Shown in pieces: positions 11,986-22,700 of a DNA stretch of 64,000 nucleotides; position 1 is the first letter of the stretch; each line of letters begins with the position of its first letter. Below the pieces are notes generated by a model. It had not been told where the DNA came from. It saw only the letters and a program-made list of their open reading frames with translations, and made no database searches. The stretch spans positions 32,290 through 96,289 of the forward strand of contig QPMI01000281.1 in NCBI GenBank assembly GCA_004431415.1. Reading direction: 5' to 3'. The DNA is from Cyanophora paradoxa (lineage: Eukaryota; Glaucocystophyceae; Cyanophorales; Cyanophoraceae). A program made the translations under genes and the position numbers.

Positions 11986-13161
11986 CTATTCTGCAAATGC
12001 ATCGTCTTCCGGCTCTTCTTCAGCAGCCATCTGGCCCAAGCGCTCGGCACGCCGTTTGGCCGATTTGTCCCGGTTCTCAAACTTCGACCCCTTCTGCCGC
12101 TTCATGGCTGCTCGGATCTGCACGAAAAATCGGTTAGGCTCTACACGAGAAACACAAACACTGGGCACAGACAGCTGCAATCACCTCATTAGGGCTGACG
12201 AAGTGTGGGTTGTGCCTGTGTATGCAGAGATTAGAGAGTGCAGTCTGTGCTTTTGAAGACTACCACGAACCACAACACGGGGCCCCCAAAGCTCCCACTG
12301 ATGACCACGATGGGATTCAGGACAAGGCGTGGCCCGATCTCGACCAGGGTGGGCTCCGCCTTCTTGTCCTTCTCATCCCCCAGGCTGATCTATTGCGTAT
12401 CTCAGAGATTTTCAAATGCTCGGACAGTTTAGTCTAGAAAAGCGCAAACCTGGTAGTTTCTGAACCAGATATGATTGTCGACAATGGAGAACGACAACAC
12501 GTGGTCGATGAACGGCTTGCTCTTCTTGTGCTGACGGGGCGTCGCAAAGGTCTGCGCGGATCTGCGTCATAAACTGGTTCAATCGCAAAAAAAGACTAGC
12601 AATGACCTGGCTAAACATCTCCTTCAGCAGCTGCCAATTTGGGGCACTGTCGAAATTTGCGTCGAAAACGAGCACGGGCCGGGAACCCAGCAGGCAGTTT
12701 CCCGTCAGCTTCAGCTCATCCATAGTGTGTACTACGACATCGAACGGATAAGGCAGAAGCTCGAGCACATCACTCCGGCCACGCACTGTTCAGGACCTGG
12801 AACTTCGCCGACGGCCCCTGCGGTGACCGAGCCAGCCACAGGTACAGGTCGGCCTTCTTGCGCGCCTCGAAGTACATCACAGTGTTGCAGCCTTTGAGGT
12901 CGCAGATCTCGTTCAGCACGGAGAGTTGGTCCTTCGAGTCGAGCTTCGCGTCTTTCTTGCTGCAGTGCTCGATCTCAGTACGCAAGCATGAGAAGCAGGC
13001 GTGGGCTCGAACCTATGAGGAAGAAGCCGCTGCAGGTCCTCCAGCAGGTGCCGGTGCCGGTGCAGGAGACCCCGGCTCGAGACGAGGAGAACGCGCTGCT
13101 TGGGGAGCTTCTTGCGGGTTGCGCTCGGCCCTGCTTCCTGCATCTCATCTTCGGAAGACAT
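11986..13161 (-). CDS. BRX1: Ribosome biogenesis protein BRX1 (Brix domain)
   Basis: A nucleolar factor needed for 60S subunit maturation and pre-rRNA processing. The start ATG 13161 opens MSSEDEMQEAGPSATRKKLP; the Brix domain begins KQRVLLVSSRG, then RHRHLLEDLQRLLPH. After an intron it continues KKDAKLDSKDQLSVLNEICDL, KGCNTVMYFEARKKADLYLW and ARSPQGPSAKFQV. The next exon carries MDELKLTGNCLLGSRPVLVFD. Later exons encode KSKPFIDHVLSFSIVDNHIWFRNYQ-like sequence and VEIGPRLVLNPIVVISGSFGGP. The basic C-terminus (MKRQKGSKFENRDKSAKRRAE) ends EDDAFAE and TAG 11988-11986. Order and spacing match BRX1 throughout. The gene is divergent from the WW/IQ gene. Confidence 0.92.
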
Positions 13162-13754
13162 CTTGATGATCGATCGCGCGAGGCTAGCTAGCGCTGCCGT
13201 GCGGTCAGTCGGCGATCCTGCTTGTTCCGAAGCAGGACTTTGATTGCAGCGGATTCGCTGCAGCCGCGCGCGTCGCAAGACGCGACGCCGGCTGGTAGTC
13301 GCGAAGTCAGCCCGGCGCTCGATCCACGCGGCTTCGGGCTGTTGCTTCGCTGTAGGTTGCGGCTGCAGGCCTGCTGCACTGCTTAGGGGGCGCTGACTAA
13401 CTGTCTGGCTCAGACTGGCTGGAGTCAGTGGGTACGGCGTTAAAACGGTGTTTGCTTGCCCACAGATCAGGCTACAGATCAGCCGAATTCGATCGGCGCT
13501 GTAGCCGGCCAGAAGTCGGATAATGCTAGCTACAAGCTCGAGATAGGTTGGCTGGAAGAGCACGCTGGCCGGGGAGCTGGCCCTTTGCAGCTGGGCCCGG
13601 CGCGCTACTAGGCTATTCGCGCCCCTGCAGCACGGCCTGCGTCAAGCAGAGATGGCAAGTCACATAAGCTGTAAGCTATGGTGTTGAAGTTCCTGCGTTC
13701 ATTAGGTCAGCCCAGCCCGGAGTCTCTGCATCGAAGCCACATAAGCTGTAAGCT
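13162..13754. promoter_or_regulatory. Shared upstream interval BRX1 / WW-IQ gene
   Basis: About 590 bp between divergent starts. It contains GCTAGCTAGC at 13183-13192, 22 bp from the BRX1 ATG, and a 77-bp tandem duplication next to the WW/IQ start. The right half (13482-13794) has a second copy at 16802-17115. Confidence 0.6.
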
Positions 13755-13794
13755 ATGGTGTTGAAGTTCCTGCGCTCGATAGGTCAGCCCAGCC
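13661..13794 (+). repeat. 77-bp tandem duplication spanning the WW-IQ start codon
   Basis: The unit starting CACATAAGCTGTAAGCTATG occurs at 13661 and again at 13738. Both units carry ATGGTGTTGAAGTTCCTGCG (ATG at 13678 and 13755). Because 77 is not a multiple of three, the upstream ATG opens a short frame that ends just past the real start. Confidence 0.93.
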
Positions 13795-15791
13795 TGCAGC
13801 CCAAACAGCGAAGCGCTGAAGGCGATGCCGAGGCCCTCGAGGCCGACATCCGGCAGATGGCGCGCTTTCTGGGCATGAACCTCGACGACGAGCTGGACAT
13901 CCAACTCCTGTACATCGCGGAGGAAGCCTATAAGGCGAGTCACCTTCCGCCAGAACGCGAGCTAGCTCGAAAAAACTGAAGACAGCTTGAATATTTTATC
14001 GAAATCGTGTGCCAGGCTTTCGTGTGTGTGTGTGTCTTGTCGAAATCTTCGTCCGCTCTCATGGTCCAAATTGCAGGCACCGCTGCCTCCCTCCTGGACC
14101 GCCCATCGGGATCGAGACGGACATCTTTATTTCTACAATGTGACGACGGATGCTTCACAATACGAGCATCCAGCAGATGCCCTCTACATGCTCAAATTAC
14201 AAAACGAGCGCGCAAAGCGGCAGAAGCTCCGCGAGATAGCGGAGCAGAAGAAGCGTGCCATCTTTGATGCACAGATGAAGAAAACAATCTGCAACCGCCT
14301 TGGAAACAGGCACAGCAATTTCTGCTCAATTGAAGAAGTGTACGATATGGCAAAATATTTGGGGATCTCGATTGACGATGGGCGAGAGTTGACACTGGCC
14401 TGGATCGCCAAGCGAGCAGTGCTCGCCCCGCTTCCTGAGATCTATGACGAGTATGAGGATCAGCAAGGGTCCTCGTACTTCGTGAGTGAACCGCGCACCC
14501 TTCAACCTGTCTTCACATCCTTGTGCTCAACTCATGTTGCTTGCAGCACAATCGGGAGACAGGGGAGACATTTCGAACTCATCCAAATGACTCCATTTTC
14601 TTTGAGAAGGTGCAACGGCCCCGAATAATATAACAACTAGACCTAGCCCCCGCTTTGCCTATCAGCATTTTACAACCCTATCAGGTTGCCACTTTACGGC
14701 TCACTCTCAAAGGAGAGCTTGCGAATGACTCAATTCCACACGAAGATCGAAACGAGATTGAGCTGGCAGCATGGCGAGGCTGTTGGATGGAGATCGCTGG
14801 TCGAGGGTTTTTCAATTTGCTCTCATTTGAGCAGTGCACGGTTCTCTGGTTCACAAAAGCTGAAAGGTTGACGATCTCTTGCTTTTTTTGCATTCATCTT
14901 CTCACTTTTGTTTTCAAGGGTGGCGGCTGCCCTGCTTATCCAACGAGTTTGGCGGGGCTATAAAGTGAGAAGCACTGTTGCAATCGACTTCGTTAGATGG
15001 AGAGCAGCTCGCAAATTGCAACGACAATTTCGTTCGAGCCTGGTGACTCGTCTTCTAAGAACTGTCTTCTTGTCGAAGAAAGGGGCTGGTGAGAAAACGT
15101 TTTTTTTCAACTCTATAACTTGTCTCTAATGGCGATGCAGTGATTCGAATACAAACTGTGTGGCGTCGTGCTTTGGTGAGAAGCCGGCATGACGTTCGGC
15201 TGTGCCTTCAGCTGGCACTGGGTCGGCTGGCAGCTTCCAAGCTGATTTGCGCTGTTGCTCGGCATTATCTGGCAAGGCGCTTGAAGAAACGCCTTCAAAC
15301 CGGAATTCAGGTTGCTAGATTCCATGAACGTGAGTGCAAAGAATACCGACAACAAGTTGACGACTCTGGAACAAGCCCGACCAAGGCAGTCAGGCTCGCA
15401 TTTCACAGACTACCAATGCCAACTGTGGATTCTTCCCGTTTCAATCTCTTCTTTCCATCCGATTTCAGCCCACCATCCAAACCAGCTCAGCACCAGCGTC
15501 CGAGCTTGCCCCAGATCCCGTCCCTCTCATTGCTCGATTCATTTCTCTCGGAAATCGCCTCGCTGCCCTGCAAGGAGCTCGGTCCTGTTCGAGAATCGAC
15601 CAAGAGGCGATCGCTCGTGCCCTCACAGCCACAGTATCAGTATCAATCGTGCGTTCTCTGTTCTTTTTTTCACGACAGCGTTGCCCTCATGGCGGCTTGT
15701 AGCCTCATGGCGGCGTTAAAGGCTGGCGGGGGCTCGGCTGCACTCGTTCTGCGGGCAGGTTTTGGACGATGAGAAGCATGCACGAACCTAA
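13755..15791 (+). CDS. CEP164-like protein: two degenerate WW modules plus IQ motifs
   Basis: Exon 1 (13755-13934) encodes a helical module, IRQMARFLGMNLDDELDIQLL. The following intron (13935-14076) begins with GC and leads to APLPPSWTAHRDRDGHLYFYN and QYEHPAD, a WW fold whose second Trp is Tyr. Helix plus WW resembles the N-terminus of CEP164, a distal-appendage protein of basal bodies. The pair is repeated: EEVYDMAKYLGISIDDG, then APLPEIYDEYEDQQGSSYF, HNRETGETFRTHP, with both Trp replaced. Downstream are calmodulin-binding IQ motifs LIQRVWRGYKVR and RIQTVWRRALVR. The C-terminus is best read with introns near 15331-15387 and 15427-15470, giving ELAPDPVPLIARFISLGNRL, and a last exon 15759-15791 (VLDDEKHART, TAA). 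The ciliary role is inferred. C-terminal exon calls are less certain than the WW/IQ part. Confidence 0.75.
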
Positions 15792-15803
15792 TACCGCATC
15801 ATC

Positions 15804-16120
15804 AAAGCGCTGGAGCTCTGCAGACGGGCCACAATGCTTCCGTTCCGCAAACGGCTGGCAAGAGGAGCTCCTGATGAATAGCCACTGGTGCGATGGGCCA
15901 GCGTGATGGTTGGGTCCCGGGAGATGGTGTGATAGTCTGTCCAAACACCGCTGACACTCTGCTGCGTAGGAACTCACTGTACAGGAGCGCGTGTACCGTT
16001 CGACGCGCCTGTGGAGCTTCTACGTGGATCTTGGGGAGTCGCTCGGTTTGCCTTTGGTCCCTCTTGAACTGTTTGTCATTTTCTAATGAGCTCTTAATCA
16101 CCCAGGTTCTTTCACGTCCA
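15804..16120 (+). pseudogene. Copied fragment of SYF1, introns included
   Basis: A 317 bp stretch collinear with SYF1 9010-9326 and of identical length, with only scattered substitutions. It keeps both intron and exon sequence, so it arose from DNA rather than from spliced RNA. The codon AAG in the source (GATGAAAAGCCA) has become a stop in the copy (GATGAATAGCCA). It begins 12 bp after the stop codon of the WW/IQ gene and is in the same orientation as its source. Confidence 0.93.
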
Positions 16121-16194
16121 GGTACACACGGGATGCTCAAAGGGTCGGACGAATACACGGAGGGCGAGGCACATCGATCAAGGTTGCACAGTTG

Positions 16195-16690
16195 TTTTTT
16201 CATTTCGATCTCGGGGCTTTTCGATTCCGATCCGACCCTTCGCCTGCATCCTGGCGCAGGCTAAATCCGTATCGGGTCCCCCCCATGAGCTCCCGCCACT
16301 GCCCCAGACGCAATGCTGCTCTCAGTGCGGGTGTGCATTACTCCCCTAAAGAGGCGCATTACTCCCCTAAAAAGGCAACGCAGGGCCCAGCCGGCCAGCT
16401 TGCTGATGAGCTGGACCAGTTCGTGTCCAAATGCTGACTCATCATCCCGTACTTGTAGCCCGGACGTTGTGATTTGGTTTGTGTCCAAATGCCTACTTCA
16501 TGCTAAGCAAGCACCCGCACCCCGGGGCAAGCTAACTTCATGCCGGGTGCCCCAAATTCATAGGAGCTCCCGTCACCGCCCTGAGACGACCCCTCCGCCC
16601 CAACTTGCAAGACGCAATGCCGCACCGGTGCATTGTCCGCAGAAAGGCACATTACTCGCCTTCAGTGCACATGCCCAACTTATTGTTTGC
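16195..16690. repeat. Dispersed repeat family, copies B and C
   Basis: Two related segments. B (about 16195-16495) contains two units of GCATTACTCCCCTAAA and two GTGTCCAAATGC boxes. C (about 16500-16690) shares GGAGCTCCCG, GACGCAATGC and GCACATTACTC-like blocks. B and C also match the reverse complement of 23750-23930. No intact open frame or terminal structure was identified. Confidence 0.6.
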
Positions 16691-16801
16691 ATTCAATTCG
16701 AATTCGAAGGACCTTTCGGGCTACTCAATCAGATAGAGCACACGGTGCACAAGCAGCAGGAACGCCGGAGCTCGAGGAGCCCGAGTCGGCAGGTCGCAAT
16801 G

Positions 16802-17115
16802 AGCCGAATTCGATCGGCGATGTAGCCGGCCAGAAGTCGGATAATGTTAGCTACAAGTTCGAGATAGGTTGACTGGAAGAGCACGCGGGAGCTGGCCCTC
16901 TGCAGCTGGGCCTGGCGCGCTACTAGACTATTCGCGCCCCTAGGCCTGCAGCACGGCCTGCGTCAAGCAGAGATGGCAAGTCACATAAGCTGTAAGCTAT
17001 GGTGTTGAAGGTCCTGCTTTCAATAGGTCAGCCCAGCCCGGAGTCTTTGCATCGAAGCCACATAAGCTGTAAGCTATGGTGTTGAAGTTCCTGCGCTCGA
17101 TAGGTCAGCCCAGCC
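16802..17115 (+). repeat. Copy of the WW-IQ 5' flank and start
   Basis: Collinear with 13482-13794 at high identity with small indels, including both 77-bp tandem units and both ATGGTGTTGAAG starts. It stops 13 codons into the coding sequence, after CAGCCCAGCC. The duplication therefore happened after the tandem duplication. It may carry promoter activity but has no coding continuation. Confidence 0.92.
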
Positions 17116-17170
17116 GTTATAATATTATTTATGAACCAGATCGACCAGACCAGACCAGTGCTAGGGATCT

Positions 17171-18147
17171 AGGAGCGCATTCTGGTCCAAAATTAATACA
17201 GCAATTGGGTTGGGAATTATGTGTTGTGTGATGGCGCAGCGAGGGGGGCAGCGGGCTAGGCGACAGATAGCAGTAATGGAGGTTGCATGCTACTGAACAC
17301 GATACATTAGGCGGCGTCTAGCCCCGTCACCATCGGTTTTCGACCACTGCGGGCGCGGGATTCGCGGCGCGGGATCGGCAAGACAGCTACACGAGTGCTA
17401 GGGAATCGGCGCGCATAGGTCCTTTTTGCTAGCGGATCCCCGCTGCGCGCCCGCGCGCCAAGGTCCCGCGCGCCCGCTTGCGGAGGGGGGGGACAGCGAT
17501 TCCGTCATGCAGTCCGCGCTGCTAGCGCTCTGGTCGCGTTATGCATGCGCGGTACAGCGCAACGATTGCGCTGTGTACCGCTTCGGGTCCTCCGCGCTGC
17601 CGCCGCCGCGCCAGCGCCGGTTTTGGGGCTGCCCAAAACCGGGGGGACAGCGTTACGAGGCACCAGCTCCAGCCACACATCGCCCGGTGTGCGAAACGCT
17701 CGAGCGCGTCGCACTCCCCAGGCGCCGCCGCTATATCTGGCGCCTCCATCTGGCCCCGCTCGCCGCCGCAGTACACGCCGCACATCGCGGCACATGTACA
17801 GCTACTGCTATAGGTCCGTGGCTCACTTTGCATCGTGCTCGGTTCGCTCACCGCGGGCGATCCGGCGCGGCGCATCTGGCGGTTCGTCGCCCTCGCGCCG
17901 CCGCCGCATGTCAACGCGATCCCGTGCGCGCTCCATCACGAGCCGAAAAGCCGGCGCCGAGGTCTGCACACGCCCGCGCCGCCCCCTGCGCCGAGCGCCG
18001 ACCGCGGCCTGCCCGCGCTCATTTGCGCAGGGCGATCTCCGTTACCGCGCGTGCTCTGGGGGCACCTCGCCGTCGACGCATGGGACTCAATGGCTGCTGG
18101 CGTCTTGCGCAGTCAGAGCCAGGATCGCCGACGAGCTGCAGCATGCC
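17171..18147. repeat. Left arm of ~1 kb inverted repeat
   Basis: Reads as the reverse complement of 18197-19172; paired positions sum to 36344 (36343 at the outer edge, from one indel). The frames read outward from both arms are identical over more than 200 residues, so identity is close to 100 percent. The arm itself contains two hairpins (17549-17581 and 17617-17642). No recognisable protein domain is encoded; the open frames are GC-driven. Confidence 0.93.
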
Positions 18148-18196
18148 TCCTCCGCACGTGGTTGTGGCGAAGCGCGCGCGCGCAGGGCATGGAGGC

Positions 18197-19172
18197 GGCA
18201 TGCTGCAGCTCGTCGGCGATCCTGGCTCTGACTGCGCAAGACGCCAGCAGCCATTGAGTCCCATGCGTCGACGGCGAGGTGCCCCCAGAGCACGCGCGGT
18301 AACGGAGATCGCCCTGCGCAAATGAGCGCGGGCAGGCCGCGGTCGGCGCTCGGCGCAGGGGGCGGCGCGGGCGTGTGCAGACCTCGGCGCCGGCTTTTCG
18401 GCTCGTGATGGAGCGCGCACGGGATCGCGTTGACATGCGGCGGCGGCGCGAGGGCGACGAACCGCCAGATGCGCCGCGCCGGATCGCCCGCGGTGAGCGA
18501 ACCGAGCACGATGCAAAGTGAGCCACGGACCTATAGCAGTAGCTGTACATGTGCCGCGATGTGCGGCGTGTACTGCGGCGGCGAGCGGGGCCAGATGGAG
18601 GCGCCAGATATAGCGGCGGCGCCTGGGGAGTGCGACGCGCTCGAGCGTTTCGCACACCGGGCGATGTGTGGCTGGAGCTGGTGCCTCGTAACGCTGTCCC
18701 CCCGGTTTTGGGCAGCCCCAAAACCGGCGCTGGCGCGGCGGCGGCAGCGCGGAGGACCCGAAGCGGTACACAGCGCAATCGTTGCGCTGTACCGCGCATG
18801 CATAACGCGACCAGAGCGCTAGCAGCGCGGACTGCATGACGGAATCGCTGTCCCCCCCTCCGCAAGCGGGCGCGCGGGACCTTGGCGCGCGGGCGCGCAG
18901 CGGGGATCCGCTAGCAAAAAGGACCTATGCGCGCCGATTCCCTAGCACTCGTGTAGCTGTCTTGCCGATCCCGCGCCGCGAATCCCGCGCCCGCAGTGGT
19001 CGAAAACCGATGGTGACGGGGCTAGACGCCGCCTAATGTATCGTGTTCAGTAGCATGCAACCTCCATTACTGCTATCTGTCGCCTAGCCCGCTGCCCCCC
19101 TCGCTGCGCCATCACACAACACATAATTCCCAACCCAATTGCTGTATTAATTTTGGACCAGAATGCGCTCTA
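18197..19172. repeat. Right arm of ~1 kb inverted repeat
   Basis: Partner of 17171-18147, separated by a 49 bp non-palindromic spacer (18148-18196) containing a GC dinucleotide run. Flanking sequences on the two sides differ and I see no clear target-site duplication. It may be a foldback-type element, a segmental inverted duplication, or an assembly artefact. Confidence 0.93.
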
Positions 19173-19219
19173 GTGTCCCTGATAGACCAAACCATGGCCA
19201 TGGCCAGACGATTACGATC

Positions 19220-19330
19220 GTCGAAGCCTTTTGATCTTGTGATAACGATTATAATTACGACGCCTTTGATCTTGCTATATAAAATTACGACGCCTTTGAT
19301 CTGCGACTCGGCGATTACGCCTATAAAAAT
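19220..19330 (+). repeat. Short direct repeats beside the inverted repeat
   Basis: The block ATTACGACGCCTTTGATCT occurs twice in about 45 bp, with a third weaker copy upstream (AAGCCTTTTGATCTTGTGAT), in an AT-rich patch unlike the surrounding sequence. No gene is visible between here and CEP104 at 19772. Confidence 0.8.
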
Positions 19331-19771
19331 TATCGTGCGCCGCCTCGGCCCCGCAGGCTACCGACGGGTCCCGGCCCCGCCGGGCCTGCAGGAACTCCCA
19401 CGTGCACCGCCCAAGAACGTTAACGACGACGCGACTCGGCGATGCTGCACACGACACGCGCGCGGCCTAGGCCGTGCGGGGGTGGAGCGTTACTCCCCTT
19501 ACCGTAGAATATACGTATACGTACGGGCGCCGGCCTCGGGCCGGGGGGGCAACGGCCGGGCCGGCAACGGCGAGGGCCGCACCTTCCTATGCGTAGCCCA
19601 GACAGGCGTAGTACACAGCTAAATAGCTCTGTCTACGCTGAACGCAGATGCATGCATGCGCATGTTCAAGTTTCGATCGTGTCAGTGTGTTCGAATCAGG
19701 GCGAGAAGTTATTTCAAGCTAGTGCGCCCGCGGCCGCCGAAATCCGCGGCGCGGCCGTGGCTGCCTCCAGC

Positions 19772-22700
19772 ATGCCCGGTAAACTCAAGTTCAGAGTCGT
19801 CCATGCAACTTCCGCAGACGAGCAGTTCCCGGCGGCGGAGCTTAACTCGCACACCCCTCAGACCCGCGGCTGGTGCTCGGCCAGGTGCGTACAAGCCGCA
19901 GCATACAGTTGCGGTCTATGGCGCAACGCTGATGCAGCGCAGGTTCTGCGAGTACCCGCAGGAGCTCGTCGTTCAGCTCGAGGCGCCTGCGCTGGTCCAG
20001 CAGCTGCAGATCCTCAGCCATGAAGCGAAGATATCAACGCGAATTGAGCTGTTCATCGGCGAGCCTGGCGCTAGCTCGGACTTCCGCGCCGCCAAGTTCA
20101 AGCGCCTTGGGTTCGCCCATACGCGTGCGCCTCTGTGTCGCTCGCGCGCGCTGATCGCTCTTTCTGGTAGGCATCTTTCGCTCGACAGCAACGAACGCAG
20201 CTCGTACCAAGCAAGAGAGCTGAAGTCCGTCCACATTAACACGCGCGCTGCTTTTGTGAAGCTAGTGCTTCACAAGTGCTACCTAAACAAGATGAACTTG
20301 TTCAATCAGGTGCCTCCTCTGTTTGCGCGAGAAGCCTTCGCATCGCCAGTCACTTAGCTGTGGCGCCACTCAGGTTGGGATCATTGCGCTCAGTTTTGTG
20401 GGAGATGTTGGGCCGGTTCGACGCTCTTCGCCCACCTTCCGAGTTTGTACTCTGAAACCCTGTGCAGGCGGATTCCGTGAGCGATCTCAGCGCACCTGTC
20501 AGCAATCCATCACGTGTCAATCCTGGGCAGCAAATCGCGAGTAATGTGCGTTCTCTCTGTTCTCTTGCTGCCAATTTCAAGCAAATGATTTGGCTTGCAG
20601 CAACCAGCAGCCGACCTGATGATGGACATCACGCTTGATGAGTACGTCTCCCAGCGCATAAGGGAGCTGACTCGCAGCAAGGATGCTGCAGTTGCTAGTG
20701 AGTACATCGCCCTCCACGTCTGCTTCAATGCGTGATCTGCTTTGTAGGAGAGGACTACGATGAGGCTAAAAAGATTAAGGATTCCCTAGGCACGCTGAAA
20801 GATGTGAGATTTTCTGCATTTATTCATACATGGGCCATCTTTACTTGCTGCCCAGCTCGGCATCCAGCTTGCCAAACTGGAGCTTCAAAAGAAGCGAGCA
20901 GTCCAGCGGGAGGACTATGATACAGCCAAGAACCTCAAGGTGAGCGAAACATGTGGAGATAAGCAAGACATTCGTTAATTCCCGTTGTCAGGTGGAGATA
21001 GACAACCTGCGGAATGTAGTTGACCAAATCAGCAGTGGTCTTCGCACAGAATCCCTCTCCGCTGGAAGTCGGTCTGTCTCTATGTTACCATGAGCTGAGG
21101 CTTATAAAGATCTCACACAGTGACACACACTCGTAGGCAGCAGCCAGCATCCAGACAACAGCCTTCACGGGCTTTACAAGAAGCATCGGTGCCAAGTCCA
21201 GCAATCGCTGAAGCTCGGATTCCCTCCCGTGGGCCTTCTCGAGAAGCAGGTAGAGTTGTTGACGGCAGGGTCGACAGGAGTGATGTGGTGGGCTTCCGCA
21301 TGTCTGCTGCTTTTTTTCGCAGTCTGACAGGATGCAGCGACCACCTGTTGGCGACGTGGCTAGTCCTTCTCGCGATCCAATCAGGAGTCCTCCTTCTCGA
21401 CAGGCAGCCTCTGGAGGACTTCCTCCCCAACCACCTCCAGCACGAGTGCCAGAGCCTGATGGTGACGACCGCCCTCTGCCAGCTCTTGTGCGCCGTCAAG
21501 TCAACGCTGACGGGTTTGCTTTTATAATGGGCCAATCCTTGCAAAATTCTGCTTACCTTTGTCTTCAGAGATCCAGTTGATGATGGTGCTTTGTACCCAG
21601 ATGCTGCTGATGATGATCCAGGGGCCCAAGTTGATGATGCTGCTGACCCACAAGGTACCTGCTTTCATGAGATCCATAAACACTGAGGTGTTGATCTCTG
21701 TTTTTGCAGAGGCGGAGCCCCTTTCTGCTGCAGCACGAAAGGAGGCAGGAGCTCTCCTCGATGCATTTGGAGAAGAGCTCACAAGGATGGTCTATTCGAA
21801 GACTTGGACCCTGCGGGAGGCAGGGCTGAATCAGCTTATCGACAGAGCTTCATCTCCTGTGGATCCGGATGTACTTTGGGGTTTTTTCCTATAATGTTTG
21901 CACTCGCTCACTCATCCCACTTCGATGCAGGGCACTTCTTTGAGAGGATATTTCAAAGCTATCGAAAAGGCATTTAATGACAAGATTGCTCAAGTCTTCC
22001 AGCGTGGTCGTCAGCTGTTGGAAGTGGCAATGAGTGCATGGCTTTTTTATCTACTATGTCTGTGTGCACGTTTGACGAAAAGAACGTCTCTCCAGAAGGC
22101 GGCTCCTCCCATTCAAAGCAGGTCGTCCAGGGGCTTCTTGAGCCTGTCCTTGGTGCTGCTGTGAGCAAGTGTGGTGATGCCAACGCAAACGTTAGGCGGA
22201 GCGCAAGCGATTCCGTCGCATTCATTGCTCGTCACCAGGTAACTATTTCAGTCCAACTAAACCACGAGCTTGCTCATCCGGCTTCTAGCTTGGTGGGCCC
22301 GGGCTGGTTATTGCAAGCGTGATCAGAAGTCCAGAGAAGCTGGCAAATCCAAAACTCCTGGTTGGAAGGCTGCAGATTTTGGCGATGATTCTCACAGACT
22401 ACCAGATCTCTCAGGGCATCAACGTTGAGGTTTGAGAGCACTTTCCTGTTGATCTTTTCTTTTCTCACTCGATTCCTCAATTCCTCAGAGTGTTATGCAA
22501 TTCTGTGTCAGCCTCACAAGTCACTCGAGTGGGGATGTTCGGAACGCTGCCACGCGGGCCATTGTCTGTGTGTACAGACAAATTGGTCCCAAGATTGATT
22601 CGTATCTCAAGGGCGTGAAGGATCAAATTCTCCAGTCCATAACCACAGCTATGGAATCTGCTGATGCAGGCCGTCAGTACACTGACCCTCTCCCGGGGCC

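Noticed and set aside
17426-18837. Open frames of 130-300 codons in both arms of the palindrome
   Set aside because: Several overlapping frames are open at once on both strands, all Arg/Ala/Pro-rich without a motif; they are GC-driven and not genes.
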